From NCBI RefSeq assembly GCF_000213175.1, contig NW_009799099.1, positions 2,394,123 to 2,458,122 on the forward strand: a stretch of DNA of 64,000 nucleotides, written 5' to 3'. The number at the start of each line of letters is the position of its first letter. Position 1 is the first letter of the stretch. The position numbers were made by a program, and so were the translations under genes. Under the pieces are notes generated by a model. That model was not told the origin of the DNA. It did no database searches and worked only from the letters and a program-made list of their open reading frames with translations. This stretch comes from Neurospora tetrasperma FGSC 2508 (lineage: Eukaryota; Ascomycota; Sordariomycetes; Sordariales; Sordariaceae). Shown piece after piece: positions 12,883 to 24,193 of the stretch.

Positions 12883-14669
12883 ATTTCTGCCCAGATAGAA
12901 AAAATGCGCCAACAACGTCAGAACACCAACCATCTAGTTAGGAGCCCGGGGCCGACATCTCTTGCGGCTTTTCTTATGATCAATGCCTGTGGTGGAACTC
13001 AGAGATGCAAAGAAAGATGCAGCGTAAACAAAGTATGAAACAGTTTCCAACAATGTGAACTCATTGACCACGAAAGACAGGACGGGCAATTGGCAAAATC
13101 ACGAAACGCCTGCCATGGCAGACCTGCCGCAATTGTGTGCCCTGGTTGACCTCCAAGGCGTATCCCTGTTCACCCACGACTTAAGAGACATTTTGCCCAC
13201 CTCAACGGTTTATGACATGGAACGCAAATGTCTCAATCAATATGCGCTGCCGGTTTGCGATTGCAGATGTACATACCAGCGTCCTCTTGTTGTCGCAAAA
13301 AAACGAAGAGCCAAACTCAACTGCTGTCGGGTTTTGTGAGGATTCACCACAAGAGCCATGCTCTCGAGACTTCCTGGAAGCCTTCCATCATATACTCGTC
13401 AGACATCAATTCTCGACTGTGTGCGCAGAGGTATGCTGACCCAAGCAGTCTTCAGGCAGGCCGAATCCATTCCAAAGTCGACAAGTTACTCCATTCATGC
13501 ACTGCCGTACACATTCTAAAGCCGACAGCACATGGCTAGCTTTGAGCTGAGACGACACTCCAAGAATATATACAAATGAAAAGGGAAAGACACAAGATTA
13601 GGTACCTATGGAATTACCCAGTTTATCCAGCCTGTTAGGCAAGTTAATCCCGTTTGTCGAGATGGAAGAATTAATGGATGGGAAATAACACCGAAGTCAA
13701 TACATACTTCGAGGTACAGTTCAGTCTTTCAGCTTGAGACTGTGCTTGCTGGTACTGCCGTGGAGTATGGCCCGCTCAGATCCCGGTCGGTGGTTGCTTC
13801 TTGGAGCCTCCTGTTTGGCTGTCTCGATACTACAAGAACCATTTTCTAAGTCTGCAGCCTCCACGGGGTTGACAGTGCGCAAAATACCGGCCCATTTCAC
13901 ACCTTTCTGACGGGTATCCATCCCATCCATCCACTTTTCCCTCCCACCAACCGAGTTTTGTGCGGTTTCTTTCCTAGCCCCAAAGATAGCGTTCCGAGCT
14001 GCCAAAACTGAAGCTCTTTCTATCCTCGCCTTGTCGGAATTCTTTTTGGGACTCTCTGGTGGTCCCGTCAAGTTCTCTTTGCCTTGTCGCGCGCTTACTT
14101 TCACCCCCCCAAACCGAGAAGGGAGAAAAAAAAACAGACCCCTTGGCCTTTGTTTAGTAATACCTCTAACCGGCGAACAGGGGGTCGGGTATCTTCAACC
14201 CGGCGTTCAGTCCTCGGTCGTGGCCCTCTTCTGGCTGCCCTGATTGGCACCTGGCAACTAGCCACTCAGTGCTTACTCACTGGGCCTTGGACGGGGAGCG
14301 GGCCCCATCATTTTTATTTCCCTTGCGCCATCTCTTTTCCCACGTCATACCTGACGTCTGTCCCAAGTCTTGACCTTCGACTTTTCTCCTTCCACACACA
14401 CACACATACGAAACACCTTGTTGCGAGGAACTACGTAAGGTATTTACGATCCCCGATACTAGCAACGCAGCCGCGAGGCGGACAGGACGCTGCATTACGA
14501 ACATAGCGTGCAGCCCTCTACCTACACTTTCTCTCTTGCGCCTTTGTGACCTCATAGTCGTCCGCAACTTTCCCTTCCCACCCCGTCGTGTCCCTCTGGC
14601 CTCTGGTCGCTCGCATCCGCACCCGCACCCGTTGCAGCACGAAGGCGCCGCAAGTTTTGGATTGACATC

Positions 14670-16551
14670 ATGGGGTCGTCTACTGGAGCCGCTGGCCGAG
14701 GTGAGTCCAAATCACCTAAGCAATCCAACAAGACATCCCCACCGCGACAAGGTGAGTAGAGTCGCTTCTTCCCTGTCACGACCGTCATCACCTATTCCCG
14801 TCGTCGAGCACCCTGTCATCCCGTCTGCTATCGCGTTACGTCCCTGCAGAGGGAGGATAGAGAGATAGAGAAAGAGTCAACGGCTCGTACCGTACATCAG
14901 GAGAGACATCGTTGCCAACTCAATTTTTGCACATTTAGATGGCCACCCCGAATCGAAGCATGAACCTCCCCTGAAGCCATCCGAGTCGACGACCAATGCC
15001 GAACCAGCCAAACCACTCGCGCCTCCGCCCCGTCCCGCTGCGCAACAACAGTCCACGAACAGCCCTTCCGACTACTTCTCACAGAACCCCATCAGCGGCT
15101 CCCTGAGCCTGGAGCCGAACCCATTTGAGCAATCCTTCGGCGGCGCCCCCGAGACTCCCGGCGGTACTAAGCTCCCGCCCGTCGCCGCCCTAGCGTCCCC
15201 ATCATCCATCTTGCCTCCTGGCTCAACACCTTTCCCCTGGGGCGGTAGCAACTCGTTGCGATCCGGCCCATTGAGTCCGGCAATGCTGTCGGGCCCAACG
15301 ACCTCTGATTATTTTGGCGACCACATTCGCGGAGGTTTCCCAACGCCAAACGAATCGTCTCTCAGAACAGGATTGACGCCTGGTGGTAGCGGGTCTATGT
15401 TCCCTGCCCCGAGTCCTAACTCGACTCTCTTTGCACAACTTGCCGGCCCTGCTGCCACGCCTGGAACCATCGACTTCCACCGAACCGCCATCAGTGCCGC
15501 TGCCGCCAAGGCCCAAGCTCAGGCCCAGGCCCAACAACAGGCAGCACAACAGCATCAACAACAATCGCAACCGCCATCGATTACGTCACAACCAGCCTCC
15601 GATATCCCCAATGGCATTCCGCCTCTGAAGCCTGAGACGAAGCCACCGACTGGACCCTTTGACCCGCATGATAACGACGCGGCAAATGGTCTTTTCATGT
15701 TAGCACAGGGACGAAACGCATCCCAGCCACCAAGCCAATCATATAACGTGGTGTCGGCACCTCCGCCACCTCCATCAAGTCACTCGCACACTGTGCCGGC
15801 TCCTCCTGTTCAACCAGTCAACACCTCACCACAAATGAATGGGAACGTATCTATTGCAGGAAGCTCAGCACGTGGTGTCAGTGAAGTTAGCATCGGGTCA
15901 GACGACAGTGAATTTGCCAGGCCTAATACCCGTGGCAAAGGGAAGCGCAACTCCACAGGCGCAGCGACGACGGGTTCCCGTCGCAAGGCTGAAGAAACTC
16001 CGGCCAAGACTCCGGCCAATAAAAAGACCAAGACAAACGGATCTGTTTCTTCACTCAACGGTATGGACTACTCAGGCTCGGAAGACGAGTCGAAGCCAGG
16101 CAAGGATGACGGAACGGGCTCAAAGTCCAAGATGACGGAAGAAGAAAAGCGCAAGAACTTCCTGGAGCGGAACAGGTATGTGAAATTCGTCATGTTAGCC
16201 ATTGGAAGAAACTTGATACTAACGGTTTGTAGGGTTGCCGCTCTGAAATGTCGGCAGCGTAAGAAACAGTGGCTCGCTAACCTCCAGCAAAAGGTGGAGA
16301 TGTTCAGTTCAGAGAATGACGCCCTTACTGCAACAATAACACAGCTTCGGGAAGAAGTGGTCAATCTCAAGACACTTTTGCTCGCACACAAGGACTGTCC
16401 AGTGACGCAACAGCAAGGTCTCCATGGCGCGTTCATGCAGCAAGCCATCGAGCCATTTAGTCACCAGATGAACCCCTACGGTATGGGAGCTGGCATACCT
16501 AATCAGCCCGTCGGCATGCCGCCGAATGTTGCTCCTCGCCGATTCTCATAG
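14670..16551 (+). CDS. atf1: Atf1/CREB-type bZIP transcription factor
   Basis: Stress-response bZIP activator of the Atf1 family, which in fungi acts downstream of the Hog1/Sty1/OS-2 MAP kinase; Neurospora calls its member asl-1. Three exons: 14670-14751, 14939-16175, 16233-16551 (545 residues). The N-terminal half carries Pezizomycotina Aft1-like segments (SDYFSQNPISGSLSLEPNPF; FPTPNESSLRTGLTPGG), then a Gln/Ala-rich tract and a Pro-rich stretch. The bZIP lies at about residues 430-495: basic region ERNRVAALKCRQRKKQWL, then heptads through LQQKVEMFSSENDALTATITQ to LLAHKDCPV. Several SP/TP sites could be MAP kinase targets. Intron 2 (57 nt) interrupts the basic region between ERN and VAALKCRQ, is a multiple of three and has no stop. 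The start was chosen because the reading GRGESKSPKQSNK joins cleanly across intron 1 to the Aft1-like region. Confidence 0.93.
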
Positions 16552-17898
16552 CGAGGGGCTTCGGTGGTTGAGACAATATTGGATGATGAAACAGGCAACG
16601 ATTCTCGACAATGAGGGTCGTTCTTCTTAACCTACTTGACCTTTCGGATGTCACCCACGTTGACGATAATTACCATCCAACCTCAACTGGGTCCGATCAT
16701 TCGCGGGCTGTCCTTTCCGTTAATAACATTGGGCGGCGTGCAAAACGGAGGGCGCGACATTCTTACGACGTTCGGATTCTAGAGACTGCACCATAAACAA
16801 CAAAGGACAGTCATTTCCATTCTCTGCATTGTATGAGTTCTGGTCAGTAGGCATCTTGCTAGCCAAGTTCATGGAAACCCAGGGGTGGCTAAGGGTCTCC
16901 TGAACCGGTGCAGCACCATTACCTCTGGCCTTTAGTCTGTGTATCTATGTGGTGTCTTCAGGGGCATACAAAACTGGCGTCACTGGTGTTTAGGGCTGCT
17001 TTTCTGTTAGCTTTTCTTTTCAACTTTTTTCTCTTTGGTGTGGTAGGAGAGGAAGAACCTGGACACGGCTGGACAGGAAGGAGGGCGGGAGGAGGAAGGC
17101 AATTTGGTGAGGCGTTTTTCCTTCAAAGCGATTTGGTAAAGCGGTATCAAGCGGAAGACAAGGGCGTGAGTTCGGGGTCTGCTTGCTCTCTTAATTCTGG
17201 TCACGGCGAAGACCACAAGAAGCTGCAAGTTTAGTGATCCTGGATTGATGCCCCTTGTCTCAACCGGGAACCGATTATTATCCTTTGTTTATATGGCGTG
17301 TACATCATTGGCGTTTGCCGTGAGGCGCCTCTCACGATATGAGCAGGTTCATTGTGACGGTGTATTTTCAGGCAACGGTTAGCTAGCAGCTGGTAGGCAA
17401 CAAGGGAAACTGGCATGGAAATTTCAAGGCGCATAAACATACTGAGATGCCTGGTAATTGTGATGTTGACGGATTGAATCATCTTGCGAGATACGAGACA
17501 AGAGAAATATGACAACCATACAATAATCAATCCCTGGGCTTGTGATGGGGGAAAGAAGACCACACGAATGACTGCTTGAAGTCCGAATTTGTATGGAAGA
17601 TCGCCATCGAAGTCAAAGCAATCTGCAAAGCCGTCCAACATGACAAGATGATCGATACATCCTACGGATACGGGCTAATGTTGAGGCACGTAGCACAACC
17701 CGGAAGACGAAGGGGCAGGCAAGACAGGCGACAGTATTTGCTGGGTCGGTCATGCCCGAGGCATCACAAGAAGAATCATTTTGCTGAAAGTACGGCAATG
17801 AGCGTGTTGCAATTATTCGCGGCAGCAGTTTCTGGCGTCCATCAGGAGGATAGTTCCGGGCAGTGGCGTCGTAGAGAAGTTTTCAACAAACGGATGCA
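16552..17898. other. intergenic, 3' flank of the Atf1-like gene
   Basis: Contains the 3' UTR of the bZIP gene. No other gene is supportable; the open frames here are short shadows. It ends at the left inverted repeat of the MITE. Confidence 0.5.
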
Positions 17899-18108
17899 TT
17901 ACAGTAATGTGCCCTGTTAATGCAACTAATTCCCGCACTATGGGGGACGGCTCGAAGCTTTTGCATTAAGGGGGCTTTTGCATTAAGGGGTACCTCACTC
18001 ACATACAAAACTGGGAATCCGGGCCCAAGGAATTGTTTGCATCTAATGGGTCAGTTTGTATGTGTTTGCAAAAGGGGGGCCTTGCATTAACAGGGCACAT
18101 TACTGTAA
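17899..18108. mobile_element. MITE with perfect 27-bp terminal inverted repeats
   Basis: A 210-bp non-autonomous DNA transposon. Bases 17899-17925 (starting TTACAGTAATGTGCC) and 18082-18108 (ending GGCACATTACTGTAA) are exact reverse complements over 27 bp. Read as CAGTAATG...CATTACTG flanked by TA on both sides, this matches the TA target duplication of the Tc1/mariner-pogo (Fot1-like) superfamily, with the outermost T/A pair a coincidence. The interior has no open frame of note. It contains two adjacent 17-bp direct repeats (17957-17973 and 17974-17990, GCTTTTGCATTAAGGGG), and the motif TTGCATTAA recurs in both inverted repeats and both direct repeats, as expected for transposase-binding sites. 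Perfect repeats suggest recent insertion. The superfamily is inferred from the ends only. Confidence 0.85.
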
Positions 18109-19090
18109 AGAATAATCTAAACGCAATATAACAGATGAAGTGGAACAAATGAGCTTGTTAACGTCTGCTATCTCGAAGATTAAAAGTGAACCGCAAATGG
18201 AGGAAGGTGGTCGCGAGTATGTGTATGGACAGTTGAGCCTCGATCTGAAGATTGATCTGAGCGAGCGGAAGTCAGACGACGATAGCATCAGGCGGGCCAC
18301 CAGGCGTATTAACTGCCAAGAGCTGGACATTATAACCCAGCCAATGGTGTGGCCAGACGAAGCGAGAGAATGAATGAGTTGTCAAATACACTATTTTTCA
18401 GCCTCGCAGGATGTGGGGTAGCAGTGAAGAAAGAGCACTGGGATTGAGTATGCGGGATGTGGTCCAAGCGTTTCTTGGAACAGCCTGCCCGCGATAAACA
18501 AACCAACGAAAGGGTCGCAACTTCGGTTCGCGCCCGGCGCCCAAGAAACACGTTCAGACCTGCGACCATGCTTTGCAGCACAGCGACAAAACTGAATGCC
18601 TAGGACGGCGATAAGACGATACGACCAATTGCACAATACCAGCATACCTTAGACGAATTACCCGATTTCAGTCATTTTTGGTAACGCCTGATCCTCATAG
18701 CATCCCCGCATCGCGACACACACTTGACCGACCGGTCCAACTGCTCCCCAGGTTCCAGATCCAAAGCCCGCCCGAATTGACGCGTCCGTGACCCGTGCTC
18801 CGTGGCCCGCCTGCCCACTCAGCCGCCGCCCAGGCCCCCTGGTTCCGTCAGATCGCCATTTGGCACCATTTCTTTGAGTGTCATATTCAAGTTGGGGAGG
18901 AGGAGACGCGCTCCGTTCACGTCGGTTTGACCCGGTCGCAACCCAACATCAACATCACCATCACGATTAATATCCACCGCCGTCCAACTTACGATAGGAT
19001 CTGCGAAGCAAGCGACGACCTTCTCAAACCTCCCGGCCTTCTCTTCAGCTCCGACTCATTCGAGTTCATGTACTTCAAAACCCGCCATCC
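18109..19090. other. intergenic, promoter side of DSN1
   Basis: No gene seen between the MITE and the kinetochore gene. One 77-codon plus-strand frame at 18140-18373 is Glu/Asp/Lys-rich but has no recognisable domain. The right end should hold the DSN1 promoter and leader. Confidence 0.45.
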
Positions 19091-20930
19091 ATGACGACTG
19101 TCGTACGGACCCGTCAGCCGCTACAAATCCTGAGCATGAGCAGCAACCAGAGGCGCAGCAAACGCCTTGCGGGTAAGCTGCAATCCGTCCTTCAATCCAA
19201 TGCCATTATGTGATTGTTCGGCCTTCTGGAGATTCAAACATGAAAGCTGACATCAAATCCGAAACGTGACGCAGCCGAGGCAGTATATGACGAGCAAGAC
19301 GGCGATTTCCTCTTCACACGCGGCTCAAAGAGAGCCAGAACCACACTAATAGCTCCAGCGTCCACGTTAGAGGACGCCGAGAATGAACCGGTGGTGATAT
19401 CTGTGCCTGCGAAAAAGCCCGTCGGCAGACCCCCAAAGAATAGCGCAAGGAAGCGCGCATCATCCCCTGTGCAAGAGTCGCCTCCGCCGCCACCACCGGC
19501 CGCACAACAGCAGCAGATCTCCGGACCGATACCGAGGAGGACGTCGAAACGAAAATCAAATGGTGGTGCTGCTGCTGCTGCGCCTCCGCCCGCACCCGCG
19601 CCTTCAGCAGCGGTATCCGCCGTGAATGAGGAGGATGCTGCTTCTAAATCGAGAGGACGTCGGAAAGGCCTCCCACCAAAACAACAGAAGAATGACGAGG
19701 TACCGCGACCAGTAAACGGCATGCGCGCGGTACCAGAACCGGAGGACGAGGAGGAGGAGGAGGATGGGCCAAATCTCGTTGGGGCGACGCCAATGGACAT
19801 CGACGACACAAGGGATGTGAGGACCAAGGGCCGGAAAGGAGCAGGAGGACGAGGAGGAGGGAGAGGAAGCTCTTCAGAGCCACAGCAAATTGTACTACCA
19901 CTCAGCGACACGCCAATCATCAACCGGAACAAAGAAATGCGGAAGAAGGGCGGTGCAAGCGGCAGTCGGCGGAGCAGTCTAGGGATGAGGGGAAGGCGAG
20001 CGAGTTCCTTGATCGAGAACGGGCATAGTGCGATACCGCATCGCGAGGTCGACCCGTCCGAATTTTACAAGCATATCGAAGCTGAGGGGCTGAGCGAGCC
20101 AAGGCGGATGAGGCAGCTTTTGACGTGGTGCGGCGAAAGGGCTCTTAGTGAGAAGCCACCGCATGGGAGTCATGGGTCTAGTGCAATTCTTGGAGGTAAG
20201 GAGCAGAACAAGGTTTTCTTAGAGCTGGGTGCGCGTGGGGCAATAATTGCTGACGGTGTTTACAGCGCGCGCGATACAAGACCAATTGCTCAAGGATTTT
20301 GGAGCGAGGTCAGAATTCTCGGATTGGTTTGCTAGAGAGGAAGCATCAAAGCCCCCCGTGGTGCTACAACCAAACCCGCGAAATCTCGAGCACGACGCCA
20401 AGATTGCCGAACTCGAAGCGAAGATCAAAAGGTACGAGCTTTCTTCGCTGACACCCACCTGTTGATAACCATTTGCTAACCAACCCACAAACAGGTTAAA
20501 AGAAGAGAAAAGAGCCTGGCAAGCCCTGGCCAAACCTCTCCCAGACCTCGAACCGCTATACCCCGACTCCGACCCAACCAAAGCACCACTACCCGAACCG
20601 TCACTTCTCGACGCCGAGGAAGCCAAAATCCTTGCCTCTCTGGTCGAGCCCGACACAGCCTTCAGCTCCTTCCGTCGTCGGACGCGATCGCGCCTGCAGA
20701 ATGTGCAGTCCTCGCTCGAGTTCAAGATCGACCACCTGGCCGATAGCGTGCACAAGCTCGACATGCGGGTCTCGACGGCGGGCCGCGAGGCGGATCAGGT
20801 GCTTATGCTGAGCGCGGCCCGGCTGAAGGAGCGGGAGGAGAGGGAGAAGGGAAGAGTGGGAACGAGGGATTTGCCGACTATTGAGGTGTTAAGGAGTTTG
20901 GGGAGGATATTGCCTGCTGAAGGGGGTTGA
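19091..20930 (+). CDS. DSN1: kinetochore protein Mis13/Dsn1 (Mis12 complex)
   Basis: Subunit of the Mis12/MIND complex, which links centromeric chromatin to the Ndc80 and Spc105 complexes at the outer kinetochore. Four exons: 19091-19172, 19275-20195, 20266-20431, 20495-20930 (534 residues). The diagnostic block is RRSSLGMRGRRASSLIENG followed by HSAIPHREVDPSEFYKHI, at about residues 315-355. It contains RRSS and RRAS sites of the kind that Aurora B phosphorylates in this family. The N-terminal third is disordered, with basic patches, an AT-hook-like GRPPK, a poly-Pro run and a poly-Asp/Glu run. The C-terminal half is helical and coiled-coil-like (EHDAKIAELEAKIKRLKEE; FKIDHLADSVHKLDMRV). An in-frame ATG at 19136 could be an alternative start, giving MSSNQRRSKRLA. 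Identification is firm; the first exon is slightly less certain. Confidence 0.92.
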
Positions 20931-21806
20931 GTCTGGGTAAAGCAGAGGAATCAAACCGGGAATTCTCCCACGTTTTGCAGATACCCTTTTTGTTTCTCTT
21001 TTCTATGTGTTGTTCTTATTCAATGACCTCGGCGATAATTCCTTCGGGACCGGGAGTACTATGGGCGGCAAGGGCGGGGAGATTTGGTTTTGAAGGCATA
21101 TGCGATGGCGTTCAAAGAACGCATGGGGTACCATTGGGCTTGCAGATTTGGCATTCAGGTCGGGAGTGGGGAAGAGCATTGAATTGAAAGCGTTCTTAGG
21201 GGCGTGTGGTCTGACCCAGCATTTGCCGTCCCGGTGGCGCGGTACCCAATATCATGTCTTCTCCATGTAGTACATCAACAACCACATTATGGACGGTCCA
21301 AAGTGACTGTTCGTGTTTTGCTTTCAGCGGCTCAACCTTTGGTCCAGTTCGACATCTAACATTGTGTTAATACGTACTGGCTTTGGTATAGTATGCTACC
21401 GGAGCCCATGAAGTGACGAAGAGAAAGCAAAGCTGAGCGCGGCCAGCTCGTTCCGCCCAAACCATGGAGATAGATATCCCGCCCTACGCCTCATAGGTAA
21501 AGCCCACACGCTTGATATGCTCGCCTCGTCCTTGTATCCAGAATCTACCTGTAGTCCATCTTTTGTTGACCCATATAGTGGTACACAACTGTACCGAAAT
21601 ACAATATCGTACACTCCCCTTCTTCTGCTCCTCCTCCTCCTCGTCCTCCTCATCTGTAGTCGGGCTTCAGCTTAACTCAGCTCGCAGGCATTTGACTAGG
21701 CCGTTTCGTCACGTCCACGCCCACGTCCAAGAGCCTCCCACATCTCGCTTTCCACCTTTCCCATGTTTCACATCTTGGGTTGGGCCCATCCATCTCTTTG
21801 CCGATT
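20931..21806. other. convergent intergenic region DSN1/SDH5
   Basis: The 3' ends of DSN1 (plus) and SDH5 (minus) face each other here. Only untranslated sequence is expected and no other gene is seen. A short TCC-rich tract lies near 21630. Confidence 0.55.
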
Positions 21807-22555
21807 TCACTTATACTCCTCCAACCTCGGCATGAACGCCATCCCCCCCTTACTGCCCATCCCCCTCTCCTTGACATGCGTCCTCAACAATTCCAAAATC
21901 TCACTGCCCTTCCACCTAGCCGGGACCGGGCGGTACGCCGGCTTAAAGGTGCCGACCGTCTGTGCCCACTCGCCCGCGCGCGGGTTAGGCGGCAACTGTT
22001 CCTTCTCTGACAAAGCCTCCTCGGAGTTTTGGAGATGTTGGTTCTCCTGGCCGGGCAAGGGGGGTTCTTGAGTGGCCCAGTAGTAAATGTCCCAGTCGTT
22101 TTCGTCAAGAAACAGATCGTATTGCTTGAGTTGTTCGGGCGTCATGGAGCCGAGGTGGGACGCGGCGAAAGTGGAGAGGATCAAGTCGGATTCGAGTGTG
22201 CCGCGTTTGCGAGATTGGTCTGGAGGAGGAGGAAGAAAAGAGAAAGGGGAGTTAGTTAGTTGGGTTTACATGTAGATGAGGATAAGGGTAGCGGGAGAGA
22301 TATAAACGTACAGAGAAGACGCGCCCGCATGGTGGCGGGGTCTTCGCCGACTCTCCGGAGCGGCTCGATCTTGAAGGTGGCGCCTTGCAGTTCGCCGACG
22401 TCGAGGTCCTTCTTTTGCTGGTTATCTGTGCTGTCGTTGCTGGCCGATCGCGAAAAGGCAATGACGTATCTGCTGGCGACAGAGGCGGGGCGCACAGCGG
22501 CAGCGCGCGCAAAGGTGGCGGCCGCGGGCCGGAGGGCGCGAAGAGAGGAAGCCAT
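21807..22555 (-). CDS. SDH5: succinate dehydrogenase assembly factor 2 (Sdh5)
   Basis: Mitochondrial matrix factor that promotes covalent flavinylation of the succinate dehydrogenase flavoprotein subunit (SdhE/SDHAF2 family). Two exons on the minus strand: 22555-22312 and 22219-21807 (218 residues). The first about 45 residues are Ala/Arg/Ser-rich with no acidic residue, a typical mitochondrial presequence. The family core is [20 protein letters not shown], then [17 protein letters not shown], then [20 protein letters not shown] and YYWATQ, about residues 75-150. The 92-nt intron splits the Tyr codon of LLYQSRKR, confirming the splice. The C-terminal about 60 residues ([19 protein letters not shown] at the end) extend past the bacterial SdhE core, as usual in fungi. 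Confidence 0.94.
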
Positions 22556-23300
22556 TGTTGCGACGATTTGTCTAGGTGCTTTTGGCGAACTGACTGAAGA
22601 CGGATTGTTGTAGCCGAAATAGAGCGACGGACAAGGTTAGGTGTGTAAATCGCTCGGATGGAGCGGGTAGTGTGGAGAGGATGCCGTTGCGCGAACTAGG
22701 TAACTGCTCCGGCTTATAAATGAGGATGTCGAAGTGATGGGAATTGTTGTAGGATTCCGATCGGGGCCGATTACAGACGCTACAATACCCCGTCCCTTAC
22801 ACTAGTTCGGCGGGCTTGGCAAGTGATCATACATACAATGGGGTCCGAGGCCGAAAAATTGTTGCCAGTTCCGGTTCATCCCTCCGCATCTTCGTCATTA
22901 ATCCATGACATCGCCACCGTCTCCAGTGCCTCTATCGCCAATTGCTCATGTTTCGACTCATCACCACAACAACGCCCACAAGGTCTTTTGGATGCGACTT
23001 CTCTTGGCATGCACTGGGCACATTTCCGCTCTCAAATAGTCTTGAACCTCAAAAGTAGACGGCTCACTCAGCATGCAGTCAATTCTCCTTTTTACTCCAT
23101 AACTTTTTGGCTGAAACACATTACCGTATATAGTTACACCAGAGATCTCCAACCTATTGTATGCCATTCGCTCGCCTGCGTTGCGTGTAGTAAAGAGTTC
23201 ATAAAACCTCCCGCCCGTCGTTACCATGAAGCCGTATAATAAATAAGGTAGTTTGGACAGTGGTAGTTGTGGGTCGTTATCGTAGGTTACACCCAGCCCA
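22556..23300. other. intergenic between SDH5 promoter and ERV25 3' end
   Basis: Expected to contain the SDH5 promoter at the left and ERV25 3' UTR at the right. The open frames here have no coding signature. A possible TATA-like string (TTATAAAT) sits near 22713 in the SDH5 upstream region. Confidence 0.5.
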
Positions 23301-24193
23301 TTAAATAAGATGCTTAGATCTAAGCAAACTCATGTTAGTAACTGAAGCTATTTGCTCCGCTAGGTGGGAAAACGAACCTGAAGTACGCCCTGAGGTACAT
23401 AATCTGCCACCCCCAAAGAGCAATGAGGAGGAAAGTGGTGGCCATGCCAAACCACTTGACACGGTTGTTGGTGCTCTCATTGGTATCACGGAGCTTCTGC
23501 TCACGAGCGCGCAGGTAATCCATCTCGCTAACAACCTCGCCGACCAGCTCCTCGATACGGCGCAGATCGGTTTCGAGCGGCTTAAGCTTCTCAGTGGCCT
23601 GGATGGCGGACCAGTCCTTGGCATCGGCACCAATGTCGATATCGAGCTCGACGTGACGGCGGGGGTTTTCGACATACTTGGCTGATCATCGCAATCTTGT
23701 CAGTTTCCCCTCTGAGCTTATGCTGGTTGTTTTGCTTATTTTCGTCATGGCCAAGGGATGTACGTACAACCTGTAAGATAGTTCTCGAAGCACACGTCGA
23801 AGGCCGCGTCGTGATGCGAGGTGAAGACGATGCGCTGCTCGCCAGCAATATCCTTGGCCTTGCCGTACTCGTTTCCGTGGCTATCGGAGATCTGTGTCGC
23901 GTCCAAAGTCAGACTCGTCCATGTAATTGACCGCCCCATAATCCATCCCCTAGCCCCTTTAACTTGCACCCAGGAGGGAGAGCACCTACGTGCATGTTGA
24001 CGTTCATGCCATCGCCCTTGTATCCGTCAAGCGTAGCCGTTACTACCACCAATGTGTCCTTGTTGACAAAGTTCCGTATGCATCGTCGCTGGTTGCTGTG
24101 GTGTGAAGAGGTAGCCTCAAGGTCGAACTTGAGAGCTTGCGCGCAACCGGCGAGCAGCAGGAAGCCGCTCAGCAGCGACTTTAGGGATGCCAT
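23301..24193 (-). CDS. ERV25: p24-family cargo receptor Erv25
   Basis: Type I membrane protein of the p24/EMP24/GP25L family, delta subfamily, which cycles between ER and Golgi in COPII/COPI vesicles and helps to sort GPI-anchored and other cargo. Four exons on the minus strand: 24193-23990, 23891-23771, 23681-23378, 23319-23301 (215 residues). Order of parts: signal peptide ([20 protein letters not shown]); GOLD domain with paired cysteines (RRCIRNF and FDVCFENYL); a coiled-coil stalk ([20 protein letters not shown]); a transmembrane helix ([18 protein letters not shown]); and a short cytosolic tail ending YFRSKHLI with aromatic and basic sorting residues. The last coding exon is only 19 nt. 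An in-frame upstream non-ATG start exists, but the ATG used here opens the signal peptide directly. It is divergent from the U1-C gene with 512 bp between the start codons. Confidence 0.93.

Larger units (their letters stand above)
8291..14669. other. 6.4 kb gene-free stretch upstream of the Atf1-like gene
   Basis: No convincing protein-coding gene on either strand over 6.4 kb, the longest gene-free stretch in the window. Open frames reach about 186 codons but have shadow-like composition and many begin with non-ATG codons. Visible landmarks are a 23-G run at 8418-8440, a G run near 11394-11403, an A-rich tract near 10430-10455, and a 23-T run at 12860-12882. The right end holds the promoter and long 5' leader of the bZIP gene; from about 14300 to the start codon I see no upstream ATG. 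One minus-strand frame at 13721-14104 is discussed in the findings. Confidence 0.45.
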
